From contig VIIQ02000046.1 in NCBI GenBank assembly GCA_007449985.2, positions 248,001-312,000 on the forward strand: a stretch of 64,000 bases of DNA. Reading direction: 5' to 3'. This document shows positions 49,001 to 60,515 of this stretch, piece after piece. The notes below the pieces were generated by a model. The model did not search any database. It was given only the letters and a program-made list of their open reading frames with translations, and was not told the origin of the DNA. Origin of the DNA: Desmodesmus armatus (Eukaryota; Chlorophyta; Chlorophyceae; Sphaeropleales; Scenedesmaceae). Position numbers and translations under genes: made by a program. The first letter of the stretch is position 1. The number at the start of each line of letters is the position of its first letter.

Positions 49001-52000
49001 GGCTGCAACAGCAGAGGACCTCAGCACAGAGCAGGCTGCACATGCTGCAATGCAGCAGGAGTTGCAGCAGGCGCAGGAGCAGCATGCTGCCGTGCTGACT
49101 GCCAAGGAAGCTGACCTTGCTGACTGCAAGTTGCAGCTGCAGTCTGTGCAGGAGCAGCTGACTGCAGAGCAGGCCGCTCACAGCAGCACCACGAACAAGC
49201 TGCAGCAGGAACAGGAGCAGCATGCAGACGCAAAATCCCAGCTTGCCGCGAAGGAAGCAGACCTTGCTGACTGCAAGGTGCAGCTGCAGTCTGTGCAGGA
49301 GCAGCTGACTGCAGAGCAGGCCGCTCACAGCAGCACCACGAACAAGCTGCGGCAGGAACAGGAGCAGCTTGCAGACGCAAAATCCCAGCTTGCCGTGAAG
49401 GAAGCAGACCTTGCTGACTGCAAGGTGCAGCTGCGGTCTGTGCAGGAGCAGCTGACTGCAGAGCAGGCCGCTCACAGCAGCACCACGAACAAGCTGCAGC
49501 AGGAGCAGCAGCAGCATGGAGACACAACAGCTCAGCTTGCTGCCAAAACACAGGAGCAGGCCGCCACAGCAGCGCAGCTGGCGGCGGCCGAGGAACAGCT
49601 GTCGGCAGAGCAGCAGCAGAGTATTGCCATGGCTGACGACCTTGCGGCAGCTAAGGCACACTTGCAGCAGGCTGCATCCAGCATCAATGACCTGCAGCAG
49701 CTGCTGCAGCAGGAGCAGCAGGACCATGGGCAGGCCAGCGAGGACCTCTCGCAGCAGAGGGCTGCTGCAGCCAAGATGGAGGCAGAGGCTGAGGGGCTCA
49801 GGCAGCAGCTGCAGGCAGCGCTGCATGAAGCTGAGCAGCAGCAGGCCTCGCTGGCAGCTGAGGCAGATGCTCACGCTGCTGCACAGGCGGCCAATAAGGA
49901 GCTGCAGCAGCAGCTGGAGCAGGTAGAAAACGCGCTGAGCGAGCTGCAGGAGCAGCACAAGCAGCTGCAGGGCGGCGAGGCCAGCCTACAGCAGCAGCTG
50001 CTGGAGCTGCAGGAGACCCACAAGCAGACGGCCACTGAGCGGGAAGCAGCCCTGAGTTGTGCTGAGGACCTGCAGCAGCAGCTGCAGGCCACTCGTGATG
50101 ACCTGTCACAGCAGGTTGCAACCCTGGCAGAGACGAAACAGCAGCTGGAGGCAGCACAGAAGGCCGGGGAGCAGCAGGCCCAGGTCTGCTCCCAGGTAGA
50201 TGCGGAGCGATCCCGCCTGGAGCGTGAGAACGGCGACCTGACTGCCAGCCTGTCGGCTGCGCATGGCACCCTGGCTGAGGTGCAGGAGCAGCTGGTGCTG
50301 GTAAACACGCGCGTGACCGAGGCCGTCGCCGACAGGGTGCGCCTGCAGGCAGACCTCGAGGACGCCACCCAGCAGCTGGCAGGCAGCCGTGCCGAGGTGG
50401 CGATGCTGCAGTCGCAGTGCCTGCAGCTGCAGCAGGAGATGCAGGCGGTGTCAGGGGATGCTGCCAGCAGGGGGAAGGAGGTGAGCCGGCTGAAGCAACA
50501 GCTGGCGGAGCTGGAGGGAGAGGCGGCCGCGGCGGCATCAGACCTTACTGCTGCCGGCAGGAAGCTAGAGGGGACTGAGCAGGAGCTGCAGGCAGTACGT
50601 GCAGACCTGCAGGCACGCAACGCGGAGGTGACGCAGCTGCAGCAGCAGCTGGAGGCGTCTCTGGCTACGGCTGACGCCCTGCAGAGTGAGAAGCGGGAGC
50701 TGCGTGGCAGGCTGGCAGATGGAGATGAGGAGGTGCAGAGGCTGGAGTCGACGGTAAGTATCGTGCCAGCAGCCAGCACAGGGTTTTGGATGACAGCAAT
50801 GGGACTCTTCTCCATATTGCTCCATATTACTGGTTGTTGAAGCCGGTTGCAACTAAGAGCTCAGCAGCATGTGTCACAAACTGGAAGTATCTGCACTTAG
50901 GCATGGCATGTGGGTGCTGTGTTGGCCTTTCGGATGCAGATTACCCACAGGTGTGGTGTGCCTGCTGCAGGTTGAAGAGCTCAACAACCGGGTCAGCGCA
51001 CTGGACAGGCAGGAGGCAGCCCACAAGAAGGCAAAGGTCTGTTGTGCTCTACCCCTTCACTGCAGCATACCTCTGGTGCTCACCTGTGCAGTGTTCTGCT
51101 GCACCGCAACACAAGATGCAGCATAAGTAGTCTGTGCCACATTACCAGCTGCAATGTCACATGCGGCTCCATGAGTAATCACTGCTGGTTGCCTGCTGTC
51201 TGCTGTGTTAGGCCGCCTGGGGAGCTCGTGAGAAGGAGCTGCAGGAGGAGGCTTCGGCCCTGTCCAAGAAGCTGCGCCTGCAGTCCGACCTGTCACATAA
51301 GGCCGACCAGGCTGCCCAGGCCAAGGTTAGTAAGCCAAGTGGTGGCCGCATACTGCAAGCGGTTACTGCATAGGCCAGGGTTGATGCCCCTGCATGAGCT
51401 GAGCACAGTGTAGCAAGCACCCGGCGTCATGAGTCACACCGGGTGCAGCCAGGCATGGCAGCATGTGAAGGTGCACCGTATGCAACCAGGCGGTCCCCGC
51501 AGGCCACATCAGCTGGCTGTGCAGTCGCTGACCACTGCAGTTGACCCAAGGGTCGTTGATCGCTGATGCCTGCACATCATGCCGCAGGCTGCTGCCAAGG
51601 ATGCTGAGATTAGCCGCCTAGCCAATGACGTGGACTCTCTGGGCCTGCAGCTGGGCAGGGCACGCGGGGAGCTGGCTAAGCAGGTGTGTGTTGGTTCCGG
51701 TTGGTGCCGTTGCTATTTGCAAAGTCCTCACACGGTAAAGCTGAAAGACACTTGTTGCAGAGTTGCTGCCAGCAGGCACTTTTTCCAGCAGGCACTTGCT
51801 TTGAGCTACAGTTAACCTCACATCATGGCGTCCTTTCCTTCCATGGCATGCAGGCGGTGCAGCTGCAGGAGCTTGAGTCGATGCGTGCAGAGTTGACAGT
51901 GGCCTACGACTCCAACGCTGACCTGAGGGACCGCATCCACAGCCTGCAGCAGCAGGTGGCAGCCATGCGCGCAGAGGCGGCTGCACGTACCCCTGTGGGC

Positions 52001-54427
52001 GTAACCATTGAGAAGGTGATGCTGCGCTTGATTGGCTTGTTCGTGTTTTGCTTGATCCAACTCGGATGCTTCTTGCAGTCTTGTGAGCAGCAACTGCTTG
52101 ATGTGTGTAAGGATATGGTCCTGGGTGTGTGACTGAAAAGGGCTCATGCATGCTGTTGCAACGTATTCCCGCCCAACCTTCCTTCCCAGGCCGTGTCGAG
52201 TCTGCAGAAGGAGCTGGAGTCAGCCTACCATCGTGCAGCCGCTGCCGAGTCAGCCGCAGCGGACGCGCGCGCGTCGGCCAACCGCTCTGCCACACTGGCT
52301 TTGGAGATGGAGCGCTTGACTGAGGAGAACGCTGTGCTGGGCCAGCGCTTTGACCAGATGGCAGGAGACCTCAAGTGCGTATTGTTGTCACCTGGGGGAG
52401 AGCAAACTCTTGCTTTGAGTCTTGCCTGCTGCCTGCAATCGCCAGTAGCTGCATGCTGCAAGAAAATGTCACCTGGTCAAGCATACGGCGCTCACTCCAA
52501 CCTTGTGCATACTGCTGCAACCTTGTGCATGCTGCTGCAGGGAGCTGCTCAACACCAACAGCAGCGGCCTGGGCCACAGCAACCCCCGCCAAAAGATACA
52601 GTGAGTAACAGTAGCAGAATGACACAGTACAAGCTAGCTTGCAGCGCTGGCGCCATCCTTCATCCAGCATTGAGATTTGGTTGTGGCACAGGTGCATGCC
52701 TGCAGGCTGGTTGCGATCCTTCAGCAGCCCAGCACGGATGCTGCAGGGACCGGTGAGGGACCAAGGTGGCAACGGGTTGGCACCTCAACATGTGTGAGGA
52801 TGTGTGCCTTGCTTGCAGGTACCATCTGAAGCTGAAGCAAGAGCTTGAGGAGCTGCGGCATGAGGCAACGGTACTGCTGAGGGAGCGCTTCCACCTGCAG
52901 CAGTGCATCAGGTGAGCCTTGGTGCACTGTACCAGCGGTGTTGACACCATGCAGTACAGTTGCCTGAGCACCCTGTAGGGGCCAACGGAGCTATCACAGT
53001 AGCATGGTAGTGTCTTAGCATGCGTCTTACGCACACACTCTTGGCAGGGCTCTAGCAGCGGTTGCTCAGCAAGGGTCCAGCATACAGAGCCCGCCGGTCC
53101 CTGCTCCACAGCAGTGATTGGGCGCTGTTGAGGCGGCCTGTTGAGCAACACACCCACAGCCACCAGAACAGGGTGGGCTGAGCAAGCTGAGCAACTTGTG
53201 ATGTCACCAATCATGGCTGTGCAGTCAGCACTGACACTGTCATGCTGCCGCTGTACCGCTGTTGTTGCTGCTGTGCTAGGTACCTTGCGTCCCGCTGTGA
53301 CGACCTGCTGCTGCTGGACCGCAACGGAGCAGGTCAGCACCCCGGCAGGCCCCGCTCTGGTGCTGTGCGGCTGCAGCCTGCCAGCCTGACGGGCTCTGTG
53401 CTGTACAGCTCGCCACTCAGCGCCCGCAGCCTGTCCCTGAGTGGCCGTGGCAAGCTGGCAGACCGCGGCACTGTGTACACTTCAAAGGTGAGGTTGGTTT
53501 GTGCTGGGTGCTGCTGAGCGGTGCATGGATGGAAAGTTGTTGGGGCGTACAAGCCAGGGCCCCAACTCAACCCTTAACACCGCTCAAAGCATGTAGCATG
53601 GCATCACATCAGCACTGACTGCAAAGCAGCTGAATGTCCTGGTTATGCGGCCTGATTGGCCGGCCCAGTCGTGCTGCAGGCCCATTCCAGAGGCGCAAGC
53701 GCGCTGTGACTGATTCTTGTGCTTGTGTGCTTGCTGGCTGTGCTTGCAGGAGGTGTTTGAGGCGGCCATCAAGAGTGTCAGGACACGCACCGTGCAGGAG
53801 CTGGCAGGCTGGAAGGAGACGGATCAGGAGGGCCCCGAGGGCGAGGAACACCCCGCTGCAGACGGGACCGGCAGCCTCACTGCTGAGCGCAGTGGTGCAT
53901 CCGCTGCCAGCGCTGACAGTCACCAGCGCAGAGGGGACCAGCAGCAGGGGCAGCCGCCAGCTACGCCAGGCAGTGCAGGTCAGCAGGCGAAGGATCACGC
54001 TTTTGTCACACCTCGGACGTCGTTCTCGTGTGATCCGCGCAGCAAGGGAAAGGGCCGGTTCGCGTCAGCCACTGGCAGCATCTGCAAGGACAGCAGGACG
54101 CTGTTTGGAGGGGCCAGTGCGGACGACGTGGGCATGACACCCGGAGGGGTGGGCTCTGCTGGGCGGGGGTCTTTCAGGGCGTGCAGTGAGGGTGGGGCAG
54201 CCAGCTGCGGCAGCCTGACGCCTCCCAACACGACTGGCTCAGCAGCAGCAGCAGCAATGACCCCCACTCCTGCACGATCGGCAGCAGAGGGAGTGGAGGC
54301 GCGCATCTTGGCGAAGATTGCGTCTGTATGCACACCGGGTCCCAGTGCAGCGACTATCAGGAAGAGCATGGCCGCTGCGGCTGCTCCTATGACGGATAGT
54401 CAGGGCCGGCGGACATGGCAGGACTGA
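46014..54427 (+). CDS. Giant coiled-coil protein with N-terminal PGPGAYDP motif (HMMR-like organisation)
   Basis: Sixteen exons, all in phase, give about 1,745 residues: 46014-46074, 46280-46381, 46517-46665, 46917-47018, 47210-47278, 47519-47627, 47770-50753, 50971-51036, 51212-51325, 51588-51683, 51854-52015, 52190-52374, 52541-52600, 52819-52911, 53280-53487, 53750-54427. The N-terminus MEWNKTGPRFKPQRAEIPGP plus GAYDPKTVQGW resembles a SHIPPO/STPGR unit and the start of animal HMMR (RHAMM), a spindle and microtubule-binding coiled-coil protein. Residues from about 90 to 1,450 are almost pure heptad, very rich in Gln, Ala, Glu and Leu. Exon 7 alone is 2,984 bases and includes a triplicated 49-residue unit. 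The C-terminal exon is Ser/Gly/Thr-rich and disordered (VTPRTSFSCDPRSKGKG). A cytoskeletal or centrosomal scaffold role is inferred; orthology to HMMR is not shown. TGTAA occurs at 54839. Confidence 0.8.
47149..47162. repeat. Poly-C tract in an intron of the coiled-coil gene
   Basis: Run of 14 C, about 48 bases before the exon 5 acceptor. Confidence 0.9.
49104..49544 (+). repeat. 147-bp in-frame tandem triplication
   Basis: Three head-to-tail units begin at 49104, 49251 and 49398, each 147 bases (49 residues, seven heptads). Each starts KEADLADCK and carries EQLTAEQAAHSSTTNKL. Units differ by only a few substitutions at the DNA level, so the duplication is recent relative to the surrounding, more diverged heptads. 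Confidence 0.9.
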
Positions 54428-55310
54428 GTCTGCTGGTCGTGTAGGATGCTGGGGAGGGGTTCTTCAGGACATGCAGTCAGCGCGGGTGCGGCAAGCAGCA
54501 AGAAGCGCATCGTGCAGGCTAGTGCTGCCGGGTCTGCTGCCACTGGCAGTCAGGGGCGTCTGTGCTGTTTGGCTGATTGTCACAGCAACACATTTTGTCT
54601 GTCACAGTGATCCTTCTTACAGTGCATCATGGGCTACTATCTCCAATGCATGACAGCCCAGCTGACTTTCGGCCTGCACATCTTAGACGGGCACGTTGGC
54701 AATTTGAACTTGTCTGATGACGGGGGTATTCTTCGGTTGATGGTTGCCTGTGCCGTACAGTGGGGTGGTAATTTGTTCTGGGTGTCTGACCATTGCAGAG
54801 TCTAAGACAGCCTGTGTTTGCAACATCTCCTGTACAATTGTAACAAGGGCCCTGTCCCTGCGTGCAGTCAGATGCTTCACACGCAACACACATGGTTTCA
54901 TTTGGCACCGGCAGTTTGCTTGTGTGTCCATCACACGTCAGGCCTGAACAGATGGGCAATGCAGTGAAGGGCAGCTGCTGTACATCAATCCCTGGAGTGG
55001 CGCATCTTGGGATCTGATGGGAGCCTACAGACACAAGCATATCACTTGTAGCTGGGAGGAGAGCCAGCCTCTTCTGCCGTGCCCCTCTTGCTCTCATTTT
55101 CCTCTCAGCTGTCCATTCCTCTCTCAGCTGTCCAACACTTTGAGCCAACCAGGGTTTGCAAGGGCAAGGCCCAAAATGCAGCGGGATTTCCCCAACAACA
55201 GCACAACTAGCTCAGTGTGAAATTTGGACGACACAGATCCATCATCGTTCGGCTGCCATGATCGATTGCAAGCAAGTGACGTAGCTCGAGCGGGCTGAAT
55301 CACAGACTCC
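54428..55310. other. Intergenic / UTR
   Basis: 3' UTR of the coiled-coil gene (TGTAA at 54839-54843, 412 bases past the stop) and upstream region of the PQQ-repeat gene. No exon is supported on either strand. Confidence 0.5.
54839..54843 (+). terminator. Probable TGTAA polyadenylation signal
   Basis: Green-algal type TGTAA motif in the 3' region of the coiled-coil gene. Confidence 0.4.
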
Positions 55311-58300
55311 ATGATGTTGCGACAGTTGCACGCACTAGTCTTGATTGTTTTGCTGTCTTTCATCTGCCCCCGGGATGCCTACCACTCCACAAGTCTGGCC
55401 AAAGGAATCCTGCTGTGGCAGGTATACACACCGTTCTTGATGGTTTCAAGGGGTCACTACATCTGCACGATAGTCAAGGTGTGTCATTGATGATAAGCAA
55501 CCTGGCTGGCCTGCTGACAGGGCTGTTGGTGCCGCCACCTGGGCGCCGCCCCCACCCCCTGCGCAGGTGCAGCTGAGTCCTGATGAATGTGGCTCGCCCA
55601 ACTGGACGCCATGCTACAACGTGTATGCTGTGAATGCAACTCATGGAGACTTGGTGTGGTTTGCATTCACCACGTCATCTGCTGCTGTCAAGGGCATGCA
55701 CCTGGTGAGAGCCAGCTGACACGTCGGCACTGGGGTCTGTCGGAACAAAGTATGCAAGGGGGGGAGGACGGCAAATGCGGGAGCCATTTAAGCTGGACAA
55801 CATTAGGTGAACAATGCTGCGTCACAGGTTGGGCAGCGGTCAGCTGGTTAGGTCTGGCGTTCCAAGCAAGGAAGTGACAGCACTGCTGTGCTCTGCCTAC
55901 AGGGACGCCACTCTGTTTACTACACGACATGGAATGGCCCAGGGCTGTACGCAGTCAACCCGACCAACGGTCATGTGCGCTGGCAGTTCCCACTGGACAA
56001 CTGGTTCCGCTATTGGTAAGGAGGGGTCGGCCTTGCTTAGTGCAATTGCGTGTAGTGGTGGTGGTGGGGGTGGGGGGGGGGGGGGGGGGGGTGCTGCCAT
56101 TGAGCCTGGCAAATCCACGACCTGGGGTTTGTAGGGCGCCCCTGCACAAACTCACCCGTGCAAGTGTTACCTTCAGCAGTGGCAAATGATCACAGTGGCT
56201 GGCGGCAACGCCTGGGTGACCAGACCACCGCCGGCGAGGGTTGGGTTTGCGTGTGTGCTGTGAGTACACGTGCATGAAGCAAGCACCGCGAAGCGAAGCT
56301 TACGGTTCAACAGCACCTGAACAGTTTGCATCCGAGTGATCTGGCTGTGTGCACTGCTGTCCTTGCAGGGTGAAAGATATCGATTTGTCCAGATCAGCAA
56401 GCTTTGGGGCAGCTGCTGAGGTGAGCCTGCTGCAGGTGTCATTGTAATATGTGCTGTGGCAGCAGCAGCAGCAGCAGCAACAGCAGCACTCTTTCGGGAT
56501 TTGACAGCCGACAGCCAAGCTTGTGTCAGCGTTGGTGTCAGCCGCCCAAATGTCAACACACAGCTACGCATGGTTCTGGCAGCTCTGTACCGCTTTGTGT
56601 GGTGCGCCCAAGTCACTGCCGTGTGGCTCCTCTGTGTGCTGTTGCACAGGTGCGGGACGTAGTGTATGTTGCCGCAGCGGGTCCCCCTGCCCGGCTGTAT
56701 GGCGTCACCACCAAGGGTGGCTACCGGCAGTGGGAGTACAAGCTCCCACAGGCCACTGCCACCCTAGCAGGCCTCACAGGGCCCTCAGATGACAGCAGGA
56801 GCCAGCGGGGCTCGAACACTGTCTTCATGGCAGTCAACCAGCCCAGTAGTAACTCCAGCTGGGTCCAGGCCCTGGGGTTAGGGTCCGGGAAAGTGGCGTG
56901 GCAGTCGGCAGCGCTGAATGACACACTACTGGGCGGGCTGGAGCTGCAGGAGAGTGATCGGGTGCTGCTGGCAGCTAACATGGCAGGGGATGGGATAGTG
57001 GGGCTGGATGCGACCAATGGATCCTTCCTATGGAGTCGATCTGGGGCGTTCTGCAAGACGCCGGCGCTCGCTGCAGGTGTGTCGACATTATGTAGCTGGA
57101 GCTGCATGCAGAATTTCTTTTCAAACAACTTAGCATCTATTGTTGGCTGCATTCAGCAGTGAATCACCTTGCGGTGCCTAGCCAGTGTATGCTTCTCCCT
57201 GCCACCTTACCACGAGCTCTGCAATCTGCGTACGGCAAGTGCTTTGGATCAGAGGGGGGCAGACCACAAGCCAAAGGGTTTATCTGAGAAGCAGGATGGT
57301 CCATGGCATGAAACTTACCTGATGTGCTGCGTCACTGCTGCAGACGTGTACAAGGGCCAGCTGCTGCTGTCAGAAAGCTGTGCTAATCTGTCAGGGCTGG
57401 CAGCTGTTGATGTTGTGACTGGGGAGGAAGTGTGGCAGGGCTGGGCCGCCCCTGCTACTGCACAGCCAGCCGGGAACTGCACCGCGTTCAGCGAAGCCGC
57501 CAGCAGCATTATGTTTGGGTGCCGCTGCCATGCTAAAGGGCATCGGCACCGGGATCAGACAGATGGGGCGTCTGCAGCTTTGGACAGCAGCAGCAGAAGG
57601 CAGCCAGCAAGGGATGCAGGGGCACGGGACACCCGGTCAACAGCGGCATATGGCGATGCGCATGTGCCTAATGCCGTGTGTATGTACGCCCTCAGCAGCA
57701 GCAGTGGGAAGCTGCGGTGGGTGCTGCCCCTGCTTGGCAATGCAACGTTCCCTGAGGATGCCCAAAAGGGAGGCATGGGCCCTGTGCTGTCTGGCAACAT
57801 GGTTGTGTTCCTAGCCACTGATCGGCTCATAGGGGTTGACCTTCTGTCAGGGAAGCTGCGGTGGACGCTGCAGCTACCCAGGGGCGAGGCCCTAAGGTCT
57901 ACAGAGCTTCCTGTGGTCGATGCAGACAGTGGGACGATGGTCATTGCTGCTCAAGTGCTGGGCAGCAACAAGACAGGGCTGTCTGGGGTGTCGCTGAGGG
58001 AGGGGCGGCTACTGTGGCACAAGACTGTGAATGGTACCCTACAGCGAGGGGAGCTGCAGTCAGGGCGGGGCCCCCAGAGGTTGACATTGGCAGGGGGCCG
58101 CGTGTTTGTGGAAGCGTGTAGGGGCAGCAGGTGCTGCTTGCGGGCGCTGAATGTGACGACAGGGAAGCAGAAGTGGGGGATGTGTTTGGACGCGGTGCAG
58201 GGTGATGACGCGACGCACCCGCATGCGCAGTTTGCGATCTGGTTCATCACGCTGCTGACGATTGTGTCGATCGCGCTGCTGGTGCTGGGAGCTGGTTTGG

Positions 58301-58639
58301 TGTACATACAACGATGGTGAGTGACGGTGGACAGGGGTGGGCCAGGTAGCTTAGCCAGTGTAGAATGCTCAAGGCAGAGGGAGACAGCTTGTCAGGGCAT
58401 AAGAAACAGCTGCAGCAGCCATGAACATGTGTTGTGTGTGTCACAATGCAGCAAGCAGACAGGGCAGTGGCAGCAAGCAGGTCGGTTGTTGCAGGAAAGA
58501 AGAAGACACTTCTGCTTACCTGTGTGCTGCTGCACCCTGCAGGAGGGAAGAACGGCGCATCTTGTATGGTGCTGGTGCACCCAGCTCCCCCCGCCACACC
58601 TACCAGACAATGCGAGGCTCTGACAGCGAGGATGGTTGA
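55311..58639 (+). CDS. PQQ-type beta-propeller protein, single-pass membrane anchored
   Basis: Seven exons in phase, 55311-55421, 55567-55704, 55903-56015, 56369-56420, 56650-57076, 57344-58316 and 58543-58639, give about 636 residues. The signal peptide is MMLRQLHALVLIVLLSFIC. The lumenal/extracellular part carries about ten short propeller motifs of the PQQ-like type: YAVNATHGDLVW, YAVNPTNGHVRW, GVTTKGGYRQWEY, ALGLGSGKVAW, GLDATNGSFLW, AVDVVTGEEVW, YALSSSSGKLRW, GVDLLSGKLRW, GVSLREGRLLW and ALNVTTGKQKW. A TM helix (FITLLTIVSIALLVLGAGLV) is followed by a basic cytoplasmic tail partly encoded by the last exon (REERRILYGAG..SDSEDG). Such folds occur in PQQ dehydrogenases, BamB and the lumenal sensor of IRE1/PERK-type kinases. 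No kinase domain and no PQQ-ligand set are visible, so an enzyme call is not justified. Several NxT/NxS sites fit the secretory pathway. Confidence 0.85.
56072..56091. repeat. Poly-G tract in intron 3 of the PQQ-repeat gene
   Basis: Run of 20 G preceded by GGTGGTGGTGGGGGT, about 55 bases after the exon 3 donor. Confidence 0.9.
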
Positions 58640-59175
58640 CAAGTGTTTCGTTGGTCCACCTGTTGAGGTCTTCAGGAAACCCAACCTGTCATGCAATAAG
58701 TTGGTGGTGGGTCTTGTTTTGTGGCACCACACGTGCCTCGTGTGGTTTTGTGAAGCGCGCCTTTGTGGGCTTGCCCTCCACCACCACCTGCCCCGGGGGG
58801 TGGGGGGGGGGGGGGGGGGGGCTTGTTTGTTCAGTGCTGCTGGTGGGATGCTCGTCGACAGTGATCTGTGGCAGTTGATGCCGTTTTGTGCGCCCTCTCA
58901 CTGTTGAATAGAATTCAATGAGTTCAAACCCCAAAAATGACAAGGGTACAGGGTGCTGCACGTGGCAGCGTTTCAAGCCTCGAAAGCGTTAGCATGCATG
59001 ATTTTACATTGATCTTGCTTCCGTCAGCCCTCCAGACTGCCGTCAGTGTTTTGAAGTTTGAGTCAGTACAAGCCGGCCCCCCACAAACACGGCTGCCCAC
59101 GTGTCTGTCATCTTAGATACTCGACAAAACAGCATTTATCGTGCCACCTCAACTAAAGCACAAGCTGCAGAAACG
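58640..59175. other. Intergenic with poly-G tract
   Basis: 3' region of the PQQ-repeat gene and promoter of the RbcX-like gene. It holds a G6-T-G20 tract at 58795-58821. No coding exon is seen. Confidence 0.55.
58795..58821. repeat. Poly-G tract (6 G, T, 20 G)
   Basis: The longest G-rich tract of the window, 156 bases after the stop of the PQQ-repeat gene and probably in its 3' UTR or just beyond. Confidence 0.9.
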
Positions 59176-60515
59176 ATGTTGGTGACGATGATGAGGAGCG
59201 GTGATGTGAGGCCAGCTGGAATCACCGTTCCCCGCACGTTGCGACCACGGGTTCATACAGTTATTTACAGACCTTCAAGCGCAGCTGCTGCAGCGAAGCG
59301 GTGAGTTTGCAATATCCCTACTGCTGACAATGCAGCATGCTGTGTTGTCATGTGGTAGGTGGGTACGTGGAGTGATCAGGGAGCGCCACCAAGTCTTACT
59401 TGCCCTCTGCAGGCATGATGACGCGGTCCCGGCGGAGCCAGAGTCTGATTATGACAGGTGGGCGTGCACTGCGTGGTTGAAACTGCCCTCGTGCATGGGT
59501 GTATTGGCTGCATGTATATGGTCAGGGCCATGCTGTACAGGAAAAATGTACTTTTATATACGTTGTAAAAGTGTCTGGCGGCCTGTTTGCGTTGGCAGTT
59601 GTCTCTGACAAGCTGCATCGAGAACTGGCGGTTACCCTTGGTGTCTGGTGTGCACATGCAGGGAGACGGCCCACCTGGCAGTGCGCATGCTGACGGCCAG
59701 GGCTGCAGGCATCGTGCTGCGCAACATCAGCCAAGTCGACAGCTTCAAGGCAGCCTGGATGGAGGAGTACTACACCAAGGTGTGTAATGCGCACAGGCTG
59801 TGTGGGATGGCAGTACAGCCAGCAGAAGTGGCGGTGCACGTTGCGTCACACAACACTCAACGTCTATGAACTGCATTCAATAGCCTGCCATCTTCTATCT
59901 CTTTGACAGCAGCTGTTGCAGCCATGTGTGTGCCGTGCATCTTCATTACCGTCTGCATGACAGCCAACCTCGTGCATTGCAACCAACCTCAAACGGTATG
60001 CATGCGGCTGCCTCCACCACACACTTGGAACACACTTAGAACACCACACTTGACGCATGTTCCCACACAACACATAACGACACACTCAGCGGTATCAGAT
60101 CAATCTCCGTAAAGGCACTGCATGCATACGACTGCAGACATGGCCATCTAGTGCATAACATCCACCGCGCTCTTTGTGTGCCATGGTTGTTTGCTTGCAG
60201 CACCCACCCATTGAGGGCAACACTTTCCTGGCCAGCCTACTGGAGGAGCGGCCAGTGTACAGCGTGGACCCCCACTCTGGGGCCAAGCGCTACATCAACC
60301 CTGCAGGCATCGCCAGCGCTGTGCTGGCCACCAGGGAGACCCTGGCCCAGCAGCTTGCCAAGACACTGCCGAGGAAGGTGCAGGACGCAAACGTGGGCAT
60401 CATGCGGACCCATCTCGAGACACACACTTACGTCAGCGGCACAAACCATGAAGTGAAGCCCAGTTATAACAGGCGCAAGCAGCAGGGCAAGGAGCGCCAC
60501 CAGCTGCAGCAGTAG
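59176..60515 (+). CDS. RbcX-like Rubisco assembly chaperone, chloroplast
   Basis: Four exons in phase, 59176-59300, 59413-59457, 59662-59779 and 60201-60515, give about 200 residues. RbcX is a small all-helical dimer that clamps the C-terminal peptide of the Rubisco large subunit during holoenzyme assembly. After an Arg/Ala/Ser-rich transit-like N-terminus (MLVTMMRSGDVRPAG..), the core follows cyanobacterial RbcX in order: ETAHLAVRMLTARAAGIVLR (family DTAKTLQSYLTYQALMTVLA), WMEEYY, EGNTFLASLLEE (family DGEAYVKELFREQ), ASAVLATRETLAQQLAKTLP (family LRIMTVREHIAEEVAEFLPE), and MRTHLET (family RRQHLERM). An extra stretch, RPVYSVDPHSGAKRYINPAG, interrupts the third and fourth helices relative to bacterial RbcX. 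The start is the first ATG of the open frame. The similarity was judged by eye. TGTAA lies at 60906. Confidence 0.65.

Noticed and set aside
49104..49544. Possible CRISPR-like direct repeats
   Set aside because: The units are contiguous 147-base coding repeats without spacers, inside a eukaryotic exon.
48990..49958. 322-codon open frame on the minus strand
   Set aside because: It is antisense to the CAG-rich coiled-coil exon and encodes Leu/Cys-rich low complexity; CAG-repeat DNA is open in several frames.
49871..50815. 314-codon minus-strand open frame
   Set aside because: Same cause: a Ser/Cys-rich shadow of the coiled-coil exon.
55311..58639. PQQ-dependent alcohol dehydrogenase
   Set aside because: Only the propeller structural motif is seen; cofactor and calcium ligand residues and the disulfide pair are not recognisable, and a TM anchor with a cytoplasmic tail is atypical.
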